Assembly (NCBI RefSeq): GCF_040436345.1
Contig: NC_133238.1
Span: 3,695,267-3,759,266, forward strand
Reading direction: 5' to 3'
Source: Pagrus major
Taxonomy: Eukaryota; Chordata; Actinopteri; Spariformes; Sparidae
Length of the DNA stretch: 64,000 bases
The number at the start of each line of letters is the position of its first letter. The stretch's first letter is position 1. Positions 11,240 through 22,079 of this stretch are shown here, piece after piece. A model generated the notes under the pieces. It made no database searches. It saw only the letters and a program-made list of their open reading frames with translations, and was not told where the DNA came from. Made by a program: the position numbers and the translations under genes.

Positions 11240-14200
11240 CAGTGTACTGTGTATTTATACTATGTGCTGCGTGTTTCTACCTTGTATTTCTACTGTGTGT
11301 TGTTTATGTCTATTGTGTATTTCTACTTTGTACAGTGTATTTCTACTGTGTACTGTGCATTTCGACTGTGTTTTTCCACTGTGTATTTCTGTTGTGTGTT
11401 TCTACTGTGTATTTCTACTGTGTACTGTGCATTTCTACTGTGTACTGTGCATTTCTACTGCATTTTTCTACTGTGTATTTCTGTTGTGTGTTTCTACTGT
11501 GTATTTTTACCGTGTGTTGTGTGTTTCTACTGTGTATTTCTACTGTATGCTGTGTTTTTCTACTGTGTATTATTACGATGTGTTGTGTGTTTCTACTGTG
11601 TATTTTTACTGTGTATTTCTACTGTATATTTCCACTGTGTATTTCTACTGTGTATTTCTACTGTGTATTTCTACTGCGTACAGTGTATTTCTACTGTGTA
11701 TTTCTGTTGTGTTTTTCGACTGTGTATTTCTGCTGTGTATTTCTACTGTGTACTGTGCATTTCTACTGTGTTTTTCTACTGTGTATTTCTGTTGTGTGTT
11801 TCTACTGTGTATTTTTACCATGTGTTGTGTGTTTCTACTGTGTATTTCTACTGTATACTGTGTTTTTCTACTGTGTATTTCTGCTGTGTATTATTACCGT
11901 GTGTTGTGTGTTTCTACTGTGTGCTGTGTATTTCCACTGTGTATTTCTACTATATATTTCTACTGTGTATTGCTACTGTATATTTCTACTGTGTATTTCT
12001 ACTGTGTGCTATGTATTTCTACTGTGTATTTCTACTGTATATTTCCACTGTGTATTTCTACTGTGTGCTGTGTATTTCCACTGTGTATTTCTACTGTATA
12101 TTTCTACTGTATATTTCCACTGTGTATTTCTACTGTATATTTCCACTGTGTATTTCTACTGTATATTTCTACTGTGTGCTGTGTATTTCTACTGTATATT
12201 TCTACCGTATATTTCCACTGTGTATTTCTACTGTATATTTCCACGGTGTATTTCTACTGTGTATTTCTACTGTGTACAGTGTATTTCTACTGTGTATTTC
12301 TGTTGTGTTTTTCGACTGTGTATTTCTGCTGTGTATTTCTACTGTGTACTGTGCATTTCTACTGTGTTTTTCTACTGTGTATTTCTGTTGTGTGTTTCTA
12401 CTGTGTATTTTTACCGTGTGTTGTGTGTTTCTACTGTGTATTTCTACTGTATACTGTGTTTTTCGACTGTGTATTTCTGCTGTGTATTATAACCGTGTGT
12501 TGTGTGTTTCTACTATGTGCTGTGTATTTCCACTGTGTATTTCTACTGTATATTTCTACTGTGTATTTCTACTGTATATTTCTACTGTGTATTTTTATTG
12601 TATGTTTCTACAGTGTATTCCTACTGTATATTTCCACTGTGTATTTTTACTGTGTATTTCTACTGTGTGCTGTGTATTTCTACTGTATATTTCTACTGTG
12701 TATTTCTACTGTGTGCTGTGTATTTCTACTGTATATTTCTATTGTATATTTCCACTGTGTATTTCTACTGTATATTTCTACTGTGTATTGCTACTGTATA
12801 TTTCTACTGTGTATTTCTACTGTGTGCTGTGTATTTCTACTGTATATTTCCACTGTGTATTTCTACTGTGTGCTGTGTATTTCTACTGTGTGCTGTGTAT
12901 TTCTACTGTGTATTTCTACTGTGTGCTGTGTATTTCCACTGTGTATTTCTACTGTATATTTCCACTGTGTATTTCTACTGTGTGCTGTGTATTTCTACTG
13001 TGTATTTCTACTGTGTGCTGTGTATTTCCACTGTGTATTTCTACTGTATATTTCTACTGTATATTGCTACTGTATATTTCTACTGTTTATTTCTACCGTA
13101 TATTTCCACTGTGTATTTCTACTGTCTGTTTCTACTGTGTATTGCTACTGTATATTTCTACTGTGTATTTCTACTGTGTGCTGTGTATTTCTACTGTATA
13201 TTTCTACTCTGTATTGCTACTGTATATTTCTACTGTTTATTTCTACCGTATATTTCCACTGTGTATTTCTACTGTCTGTTTCTACTGTGTATTTCTATTG
13301 TGTATTTCTACTGTGTGCTGTGTGTTTCTATTGTGTATTTCTACTGTGTGCTGTGCATTTCTACTGTGTTTTTCTACTGTATATTTCTACTGTGTATTTC
13401 TACTGTATATTTCTACTGTGTATTTCTACTGTATGTTTCTACAGTGTATTCCTACTGTATATTTCCACTGTGTATTTTTACTGTGTATTTCTACTGTGTG
13501 CTGTGTATTTCTACTGTATATTTCTACTGTGTGTTTCTACTGTGTGCTGTGTATTGCTACTGTATATTTCTATTGTATATTTCCACTGTGTATTTCTACT
13601 GTATATTTCTACTGTGTATTGCTACTGTATATTTCTACTGTGTATTTCTACTGTGTGCTGTGTATTTCTACTGTGTATTTCTACTGTATATTTCCACTGT
13701 GTATTTCTACTGTGTGTTTCTACTGTGTGTTGTGTATTTCCACTGTGTATTTCTACTGTATATTTTTACTCTGTATTGCTACTGTATATTTCTACTGTTT
13801 ATTTTTACCGTATATTTCCACTGTGTATTTCTACTGTCTGTTTCTACTGTGTATTTCTATTGTGTATTTCTACTGTGTGCTGTGTGTTTCTATTGTGTAT
13901 TTCTACTGTGCTGTGCATTTCTACTGTTTTTCTACTGTATATTTCTACTGTATATTTCTACTGTGTATTTCTACTGTATGTTTCTACAGTATATTCCTAC
14001 TGTATATTTCCAATGTGTATTTTTACTGTGTATTTCTACTGTGTGCTGTGTATTTCTACTGTATATTTCTACTGTGTATTTCTACTGTGTGCTGTGTATT
14101 TCTACTGTATATTTCTATTGTATATTTCCACTGTGTATTTCTACTGTATATTTCTACTGTATATTTCCACTGTGTATTTCTACTGTATATTTCTACTGCG

Positions 14201-15068
14201 TATTGCTACTGTATATTTCTACTGTGTATTTGTACTGTGTGCTGTGTATTTCTACTGTGTATTTCTACTGTATATTTCCACTGTGTATTTCTACTGTGTG
14301 CTGTGTATTTCTACTGTGTATTTCTACTGTGTGCTGTGTATTTCCACTGTATATTTCTACTGCGTATTTCTACTGAGTGTTGTGTATTTCTACTGTGTAT
14401 TTCTACTGTATATTTCCACTGTGTATTTCTACTGTGTGTTGTGTGTTTCTACTGTGTATTTCTATTGTGTATTTCTACTGTGTGCAGTGTGTTTCTATTG
14501 TGTATTTATACTGTGTGCTGTGTATTTCTACCGTATATTTCCACTGTGTATTTCTACTGTGTGTTGTGTGTTTCTACTGTGTATTTCTATTGTGTATTTC
14601 TACTGTGTGCAGTGTGTTTCTATTGTGTATTTATACTGTGTGCTGTGTATTTCTACCGTATATTTCCACTGTGTATTTCTACTGTGTGTTTCTACTGTGT
14701 GCAGTGTGTTTCTATTGTGTATTTCTACTGTGTACCGTGTATTTCTAGTGTGTATTTCTACTGTGTGCTGTGTATTTCGACTGTATATTTCTACTGTTTA
14801 TTTCCACTGTGTATTTCTACTGTGTATTTCTACTGTGTGCTGTGTATTTCTACCGTGTATTTCTACTGTATATTTCTACTGTGTATTTCTACTGAGTGCT
14901 TTGTATTTCTACTTTGTATTTCTACTGTGTGCTGTGTATTTCTACTGTGTATTTCTACTGAGTGCTGTGTATTTCTACTGTATATTTCCACTGTGTATTG
15001 CTACTGTATATTTCTACTGTGTATTGCTACTGTATATTTCTACTGTGTATTTCTACTGTATATTTCTA
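11240..15068 (+). repeat. 13-bp minisatellite array 1 (unit TTTCTACTGTGTA)
   Basis: About 3.8 kb is built of head-to-tail units TTTCTACTGTGTA, common variants ending TATA or beginning TTTCCACTG, and a 20-bp variant TTTCTACTGTGTGCTGTGTA that carries 7 extra bases. No forward frame of the unit has a stop codon. Because 13 is not a multiple of 3, each frame runs through all three phases and gives a 13-residue protein period (FLLCISTVYFYCV). That is why frames of up to 1418 residues appear here in all three plus-strand phases. The complement has TAG in the unit and shows none. Larger duplications are visible: the block at 11711 recurs 596 bp later at 12307, and a block at 11511 recurs at 11809 (298 bp). 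No protein is implied. Confidence 0.95.
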
Positions 15069-15475
15069 CAGGGTGGTCTCAAGGGTGTTTGGGATGCCTT
15101 GCTCCACTGTCCACTGGATCGTCCACCGAGTTACTGGGGAGGTGGTGGCCATTCGCCACAAGGTCATCTACCTCCCAAGGCCGCTGAAGACCTGGCGGCA
15201 GTAACTCGTGGGTTTGCAGGGCTGGCAAGACACAGAGCTTTTTTAAAAGCTGCTGGAGCGATCGATGGCTGCCATGTTAGTATCAAGCCACCAAGCGGCC
15301 CTGATGGTCACTGCTACAAGAACAGGAAACTGCTCATCTCCATCATCCTGCAGGCAGTTTGTGACCATCAGGGCTGCTTTGTAGACACGTACGATCTAGT
15401 CAGCCCTGCAAACCCTGTTGATGGACGACGTGGTGGACAGTGGAGACTACACCCCCAAACACCCTGAATACCACC
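15069..15475 (+). pseudogene. Harbinger transposase fragment
   Basis: The first frame gives VVSRVFGMPCSTVHWIVHRV followed by RHKVIYLPRP, the helix-turn-helix and linker of a PIF/Harbinger transposase. A frame change near 15175 leads to the second frame with AVTRGFAGLARHRAFLKAAG, then AIDGCHVSIKPPSGPDGH, where the Asp of IDGCHV is the first DDE catalytic residue, and ILQAVCDHQGCFVDTY. After about 15400 the similarity breaks off; the second Asp and the Glu are absent. It is fused upstream to minisatellite, which gives the false impression of one giant protein. Function would have been cut-and-paste transposition. Confidence 0.85.
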
Positions 15476-15479
15476 CCAG

Positions 15480-16001
15480 ATGATGTCCCACTGACACCAG
15501 GGTCTTTATTGTGGCATCCCATCCAGCCCAGCAGCACTGCCAGGGACTCCTGCTCAGCCTATTGTAAATGATTTGGTTGATAATTGTTTAATGTTTAATG
15601 TTTTTATGTTTAAGTTTAAATTAAGGGATGCATTAAAGTCTGTTTTGGTTCAAATCTATCAAACGTGTACATTCATTTGTGTGTTACAAAAATTAACAAC
15701 AAAATGTCTCAAATCTAAATTGAATTATCAACATTGACCCATTGGTGAATAACAACTATATTTAGTATGCTGAAGGTGCAATATGGGACAGAAAGTGAAA
15801 GAAGAAAGGTTTGATGTTTTGACTTGTAAATATTATGTTCATATTATAAACACTGTGAATACTAAATGGAAAAGACAACATGTGACAAGTGACAATAATT
15901 TAATTAATGAAATAAATAACATGTAAACAATGATTGAAGTGAACAAATAGAACTCATAAATGAACAAAATTAATGAACAGTGATGACCAAACAAAAAAAA
16001 T
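15480..16001. other. Intergenic part of the Harbinger element
   Basis: AT-rich sequence between the convergent transposase and Myb-like genes, with an AATTAATGAAATAAATAA stretch that could serve polyadenylation of either. No further coding content is visible. Confidence 0.5.
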
Positions 16002-16790
16002 TCAGCGATCAGCCCTCCTCTCAAGCAGAGAGAACAGCCTGTCCATTCTCTCTCTGCTCTCTCGCTCCCTCCTCTCCTCTGCCTCCCTCTGCAGCCTCAT
16101 ATCCTCCCTGATGAGCTCAAGGAGTTCATCCTCCTTCCTCCTCTTTCTACTGGGCCCTGGCTGGCTCTCTGCCTCATCCTCCTGGTCACCAGGGTCAACA
16201 GCCTGGTCAACCGTGGCACTTGGCCCTGGTGTGTCCTCAGGCGTGGAGGCAATTAGGACAGGGGGGGCAATGGAAGCCCTCTGTCCTAAAACCTCATCCA
16301 TGAGGACAAACCAGGGCCAAGTAGCAGCGGTGGAGTTCCTGCTGACCCCCTCTCCTGTCCCTGGATATTTGCAATCCTAAGGCAGTGGAAATCAATCACA
16401 TCAGCAATTTTCAACAAAGTATTTATTGACTTGCATGGGTAAAACAAATAAAATGTAGTTTCCACATCATCATTCACACCTGCACCTACTTTGTATTTTT
16501 TTTTTAGATTGTCCCATTTTTTTTTTGCCTGTTGGGGCTCGACCTCCCCTGCAGGCCCATTTTTTCCAGAATTGTTCTAAACACAGAGAGAAGCAAGAGA
16601 AAAGGTAAACACAGGATCACATTAACACAGGGATGCAAAGATTTACAAAAAGTGACATCAGGACACTGACAAATGGGCTATTTATTATTGCCTTACCTCG
16701 ATCCAACAGTGGCCGAATGCTTCACCCCTGTAAATAAGTGGTCGTTCTGACCACTGACCCTGATGAACTCCTCTGTTTGCTCCTTGCTCC
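16002..16790 (-). pseudogene. Harbinger Myb/SANT-like DNA-binding gene, three exons, one frameshift
   Basis: Three exons on the minus strand can be read: 16790-16697 (EEFIRVSGQNDHLFTGVKHS), 16576-16490 (TILEKMGLQG ... AKKKWDNLKKKYK) and 16376-16002 (DCKYPGTGEGVS ... RERMDRLFSLLERRADR, stop). Splice signals are canonical: donors GTAAGG and GTAGGT, acceptors TTTAG, TTAG. The Myb-like fold and the acidic/basic coiled tail match the accessory protein that Harbinger elements encode to bind their ends and import the transposase. The frame closes only if one base is missing near 16549 in exon 2 (after LQG), so the copy carries a one-base deletion. A first exon with the start Met was not identified. 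Confidence 0.8.
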
Positions 16791-17440
16791 CTAAAACAAA
16801 ATGAAAAGTAAAACACGTGTTGTGTTATGCCAACAGACAAAAGGTTTCTAATATAGCAAAAATATAATAATAATAATGATGATGATAATCCTAAACTTAG
16901 CTCTTTATTCAATCCAAATATTTAACTAGACTTTACAGTTTTACAGTCTAGAAATAAAGCAGGGATCACAGCCTAATCTAAAATTGTTCATCTTGGTCCA
17001 TTTATGTACATGAAGTAAAAATAGTCTTGTCACAATAAGATATAAGTCAACCTCTGAACGTCTAATATTTTGTAAGTGAAGGCTTTTAAGGCTTTACTTC
17101 CAACCGCATAATGCTAATGTAGGCCGTATGCTAATGCATTACCAGTGTCACATATTTTAACTGAAAGTTAAAATTTGGAGGTTTTCCAAGTCCCCTTAAG
17201 TTTAACGTATCTGGCGTTGGATGTTCAAATGAGTAAAAACCGAGTATAAACCCAATACTTGCATTTAAATGTCATGTCCACGCCACTTGATGTCGCCATT
17301 GTTCTCTTTTCCCTCTTCTTTTTCAGGACTGAGCAGCGGCGCGCAAAGAATCTTGGGATATGTGAGGCAGCGAAGGATAGTAGCAGTGCGTCCTTCAAAA
17401 AGAGGGTAAAGAAGGCTGCATTTGTGGGGTGCATTTGAAG
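16791..17440. other. Left-over Harbinger sequence, no gene
   Basis: This is sequence upstream of the Myb-like exons, up to the subterminal part of the right inverted repeat. The 91-residue minus frame at 17265-17540 runs into the inverted repeat and is not a gene. Confidence 0.45.
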
Positions 17441-17544
17441 GAGCCTTCGAATTTGGACAGCCTTCGCACTGCGTTGTGTAATTGACGTAATTGGCCTTCA
17501 AATGCGCCCTTCGAAGGATGCAGCCCCTGAATTTGTACACAGCT
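17441..17544. repeat. Harbinger right terminal inverted repeat
   Basis: The sequence contains nested CTTCGAAGG-type palindromes and TTGAAGGCCAATTACGTCA on the minus strand, ending at GTACACAGCT (17535-17544). The next bases, AGTATATTTCC, already belong to the minisatellite. Assignment as the terminus rests on this abrupt junction and on the resemblance to Harbinger ends; the partner on the left is missing. Confidence 0.65.
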
Positions 17545-20500
17545 AGTATATTTCCACTGTGTATTTCTACTGTGTATTTCTTCTGTGTGCTGTGTATTTC
17601 TATTGTAAATTTCTACTGTGTGCTGTATATTCCCACTGTGTATTTCTACTGTGTGCTGTGTATTTCTACTGTATATTTCTACTGTGTATTTCTACTGTAT
17701 GTTTCTACTGTGTATTTCTACTTTATATTTCTACTGTATATTTCCACTGTGTATTTCTACTGTGTGCTGTGTGTTTCTACTGTACATTTCTACTGTATAT
17801 TTCCACTGTGTATTTCTACTGTGTGCTGTGTGTTTCTACTGTACATTTCTACTGTGTATGTCTACTGTGTATTTCTACTGTGTATTTCTACTGTCTGCTG
17901 TGTATTTCTACTGTATATTTCTACTGTATATTTCCACTGTATATTCCCACTGTATATTTCTGCTGTGTATTACAACTGTATATTTCTACTGTATATTTCT
18001 ACTGTGTATTACAACTGTATATTTCTACTGTGTATTTCTACTGTGTGCTGTGTATTTCTATTGTATATTTCTACTGTGTGCTGTGTATTTCTACTCTATA
18101 TTTCTACTGTGTGCTGTGTATTTCTACTCTATATTTCTACTGTGTATTTCTCCTCTGTGCCATGTATTTCTACTGTGTATTTCTACTGTGTGCTGTGTAT
18201 TTCTACTGTGTATTTCTACTGTGTGCTGTGTATTTCTACTGTATGTTTCTACTGTGTATTTCTACCATGTATGTCTACTGTATATTTCTACTGTCTATTT
18301 CTACTGTGTGCTGTGTATTTCTACTGTATATTTCTATTGTGTACTTCTACTGTGTATTTCTACTGTATATTTCTACTGTGTATTTCTACTGTGTGCTGTG
18401 TATTTCTACTGTATATTTCTACCGTGTATTTCTACTGTATATTTCTACTGTGTATTTCTACTGTGTGCTGTGTATTTCTACTGTATATTTCTACTGTGTG
18501 CTGTGTATTTCCACTGTGTATTTGTACTGTGTGCTGTGTATTTCTACTGTATATTTCTACTGTGTATTTCTACTGTATGTTTCTACTGTGTATTTCTACT
18601 TTATATTTCTACTGTATATTTCCACTGTGTATTTCTACTGTGTGCTGTGTGTTTCTACTGTACATTTCTACTGTATATTTCCACTGTGTATTTCTACTGT
18701 GTGCTGTGTGTTTCTACTGTACATTTCTACTGTGTATGTCTACTGTGTATTTCTACTGTGTGCTGTGTATTTCTACTGTGTATTTCTACTGTCTGCTGTG
18801 TATTTCTACTGTATATTTCTACTGTATATTTCCACTGTATATTTCTGCTGTGTATTACAACTGTATATTTCTACTGTATATTTCTACTGTGTATTACAAC
18901 TGTATATTTCTACTGTGTATTTCTACTGTGTGCTGTGTATTTCTATTGTATATTTCTACTGTGTGCTGTGTATTTCTACTCTATATTTCTACTGTGTGCT
19001 GTGTATTTCTACTCTATATTTCTACTGTGTATTTCTCCTCTGTGCCATGTATTTCTACTGTGTATTTCTACTGTGTGCTGTGTATTTCTACTGTGTATTT
19101 CTACTGTGTGCTGTATATTTCTACTGTGTGCTGTGTATTTCCACTGTGTATTTGTACTGTGTGCTGTGTATTTCTACTGTATATTTCTACTGTGTATTTC
19201 TACTGTATGTTTCTACTGTGTATTTCTACTTTATATTTCTACTGTATATTTCCACTGTGTATTTCTACTGTGTGCTGTGTGTTTCTACTGTACATTTCTA
19301 CTGTATATTTCCACTGTGTATTTCTACTGTGTGCTGTGTGTTTCTACTGTACATTTCTACTGTGTATGTCTACTGTGTATTTCTACTGTGTGCTGTGTAT
19401 TTCTACTGTGTATTTCTACTGTCTGCTGTGTATTTCTACTGTATATTTCTACTGTATATTTCCACTGTATATTTCTGCTGTGTATTACAACTGTATATTT
19501 CTACTGTATATTTCTACTGTGTATTACAACTGTATATTTCTACTGTGTATTTCTACTGTGTGCTGTGTATTTCTATTGTATATTTCTACTGTGTGCTGTG
19601 TATTTCTACTCTATATTTCTACTGTGTGCTGTGTATTTCTACTCTATATTTCTACTGTGTATTTCTCCTCTGTGCCATGTATTTCTACTGTGTATTTCTA
19701 CTGTGTGCTGTGTATTTCTACTGTGTATTTCTACTGTGTGCTGTGTATTTCTACTGTATGTTTCTACTGTGTATTTCTACCATGTATGTCTACTGTATAT
19801 TTCTACTGTCTATTTCTACTGTGTGCTGTGTATTTCTACTGTATATTTCTATTGTGTACTTCTACTGTGTATTTCTACTGTATATTTCTACTGTGTATTT
19901 CTACTGTGTGCTGTGTATTTCTACTGTATATTTCTACCGTGTATTTCTACTGTATATTTCTACTGTGTATTTCTACTGTGTGCTGTGTATTTCTACTGTA
20001 TATTTCTACTGTGTGCTGTGTATTTCCACTGTGTATTTGTACTGTGTGCTGTGTATGTCTACTGTGTATTTCTACTGTGTGCTCTGTATTTCTACTGTAT
20101 ATTTCTATTGTGTATTTCTGTTGTGTTTTTCTATTTTGGGTTGTGTATTTCTACTGTGTATTTCTACTGTGTGCTGTGTATTTCTACTGTATATTTCTAC
20201 TGTGTGTATTTCTACTGTGTATTTCTACTGTGTGCTGTGTATGTCTACTGTATATTTATACTGTGTGCTGTGTATTTCTACTGTCTATTTCTATTGTGTA
20301 TTTCTATTTTGTGTTGTGTATTTCTACTGTCTGCTGTGTATTTCTACTGTATATTTCTACTGTATATTTCCACTGTGTATTTCTACTGTGTATTTCTACT
20401 GTGTACTTCTACTGTATATTTCTACTGTGTGCTTTGTGTTTCTACTGTCTATTTCTACTGTTTGCTGTCTATTTCTACTGTGTGTTGTGTGTTTCTACTG

Positions 20501-20575
20501 TCTATTTCTACTGCGTGATGTGTATTTCTACCGTCTATTTATAAGTGTAATGTGTATTTCCACTGTGTGATGTGT
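17545..20575 (+). repeat. 13-bp minisatellite array 2 with higher-order repeats
   Basis: Same unit, orientation and variants as array 1. Rare markers reveal large repeats. The word CTGCTGTGTATTACAAC occurs at about 17960, 18845 and 19475. TCCTCTGTGCCATG occurs at 18151, 19036 and 19666. The TTTGTACTG variant occurs at 18521, 19151 and 20036. The offsets are 885 and 630 bp. The CTACCATGTATG marker occurs only at about 18263 and 19778, 1515 bp apart (885 plus 630). The array is thus a long block, a short block lacking about 255 bp, and a long block again. An early marker gives 878 instead of 885, explained by gain of one 20-bp and loss of one 13-bp unit. The stop-free frames of up to 1017 residues here are artefacts of the unit. 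Confidence 0.95.
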
Positions 20576-20940
20576 CTACACGGAGGCACAGTTTCAACTG
20601 ACAGAATGCTCTCATATATTTGTTCATTATTTGCCTCTGCATTCAGTGATATTCTGATTGTGAAATCATCATTTAATAATCCAGAATGTGATTATGGTGC
20701 CTTCTGGACACTGGAAACTATTTTTGGGCTAAATGTTTCTAAAACTGAAATGATGTAACATAAGAAACCCGAAGCCCAGGAATGATCAGCCTGATGTGTT
20801 TAAAACAGACCATGAAAAGAAAAACTTTTCTAATAAATGAAGAAAGTTGTTTGTGGTCCTTTTGTTCTCCAACAGTCAGGCTGACACATTTTAACTCAGT
20901 GGTGAAACAGAAAACAAACAATATAAAACGATCTGCTGCT
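20576..20940. other. No gene seen
   Basis: Single-copy-looking AT-rich sequence between the minisatellite and the LINE. The 68-residue frame at 20552-20758 starts inside the array and has no recognisable feature. Confidence 0.5.
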
Positions 20941-21067
20941 ATTAATAACTAAGGGGGGGTGTTGGCTGGTAAAAGACTTCCGTGAAGGCAGCTCCGGTGT
21001 GTCCTCGCTCATCGATCCTCACTCCTCCATAGTGCACAAATAAGAGAATTTGGATGGCCTGCAAGAT

Positions 21068-21885
21068 GGGGGAGGGGCCGAGGGAGAGTGGCGGTAGCAT
21101 GACCGGGCTGTGAATAGACAGGCCATTGCTACGTTGTGAGATCAAGACAAAAAGTACAAAGTAATCATCAAACTGATGGAGGAAGGGGCTTCATTCGGTG
21201 AGTGGAACCCAGTTCAGCACTTAATAAATTGATCGGGGAAATTAAGAGTGCGAAAATTCTTCGGAATGGGTTCTTTGCAGGGACAGTGTCCAAGAAGGTA
21301 AGGCTAAATAAGATTGAAGGTAAAAGAGTGCAAGAAACACTTGTAACAAATGCAAATAAAGTCAGAGGCGTAATCTTGGGAATACCCACAAAAGTATCTG
21401 TTGGTCAAATTAAAGAGAATGTGGTAGGTGCAAAGGTGGAAGAGGCAAAATGCCTAAAAACCAGTCGTAATGGCAACAAGTGTGACAGCAGTAATGCTGG
21501 ACTTTGATGAAGAGAGAATGCCATCCAAAATCTATATTGAGTATCAGGCCCTGCATCCCCTGCCATTGAGGTGCCTCAAATACCAAAAGTATGGACATGT
21601 TGCTGCAGTATGCAAAGGCAGACAGACATGTGGAAGATGTGGCGGTGAGCATGACTATGGAAAGTGTGAAAGAGGAGCTTAAGTGTTTAATTAAACTATG
21701 TGTGGGAACAGTGCTGCTTCCCAAGGTTTCCCAAGGGATTACCCTACGCAGAAGCAGCCAAGAGAGTACTGGCGCAACAAGATAAAGATGGCACTAAAGT
21801 AGTGAGTGTTGAAAACAACAAAGTGAGACTGTGTGACGGCTGCAGCAAAGTTAAGCAGGATACTCTGATCGTGGGGAGAATTTAA
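21068..21885 (+). pseudogene. LINE ORF1, gag-like with zinc knuckle
   Basis: The frame from before 21202 to 21507 gives LNKLIGEIKSAKILRNG, GKRVQETLVTNANKVRGVIL and a further conserved stretch to about 21465. A frame change leads to LPLRCLKYQKYGHVAAVC and GRCGGEHDYGKCE at about 21560-21670, a pair of CCHC zinc knuckles in which the second Cys of the first knuckle is Tyr. This is the RNA-binding protein encoded ahead of the polymerase in I-group LINEs. At least two frameshifts disable it. Confidence 0.75.
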
Positions 21886-22079
21886 TTGCTACTGTTCATG
21901 GTTGATGTTATAAACTGCTCTGCGCAAACAGACAAGAAAAATGAAAAAATCTAAATCATAGTTAAAGCTGCAGAAAAGTATCTCGGCGTCAAAGACCTGG
22001 GGTGGGAAACAGTTGAGGAAATGTTGAGTGGAGGGATATCCAGCTTATAGCCACAATCATGGGGTGGTGGTTCCTCATG

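Larger units (their letters stand above)
15069..17544. mobile_element. Harbinger/PIF DNA transposon, left end missing
   Basis: This interval separates the two minisatellite arrays. It holds a transposase remnant on plus (15069-15475) and a Myb/SANT-like accessory gene on minus (16002-16790), arranged convergently as in PIF/Harbinger elements. The right end is a plausible terminal inverted repeat: read inward from 17544 on the minus strand it starts AGCTGTGTACAAATTCAGGG and continues with GGCTGCATCCTTCGAAGG. Array 2 resumes within about 4 bases of that end. On the left the array joins the transposase in mid-coding sequence at 15068/15069, so the left terminus and the transposase N-terminus are gone. 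The element is non-autonomous now. Confidence 0.8.

Noticed and set aside
11211..15467. A 1418-residue open frame that looks like a repetitive membrane protein
   Set aside because: It is the minisatellite read in one of three equally open phases and then a Harbinger transposase piece in whichever frame happened to follow.
16002..16301. Independent 99-residue host protein
   Set aside because: It is only the last exon of the Harbinger Myb-like gene; the upstream exons supply the DNA-binding part.
17491..20570. Three overlapping open frames of about 1000 residues each
   Set aside because: Same 13-bp unit; simultaneous openness of all plus phases and none on minus is explained by the unit alone.
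11240..20575. CRISPR array or telomere-like repeat
   Set aside because: There are no unique spacers between repeats, the unit is not telomeric, and the genome is clearly animal.
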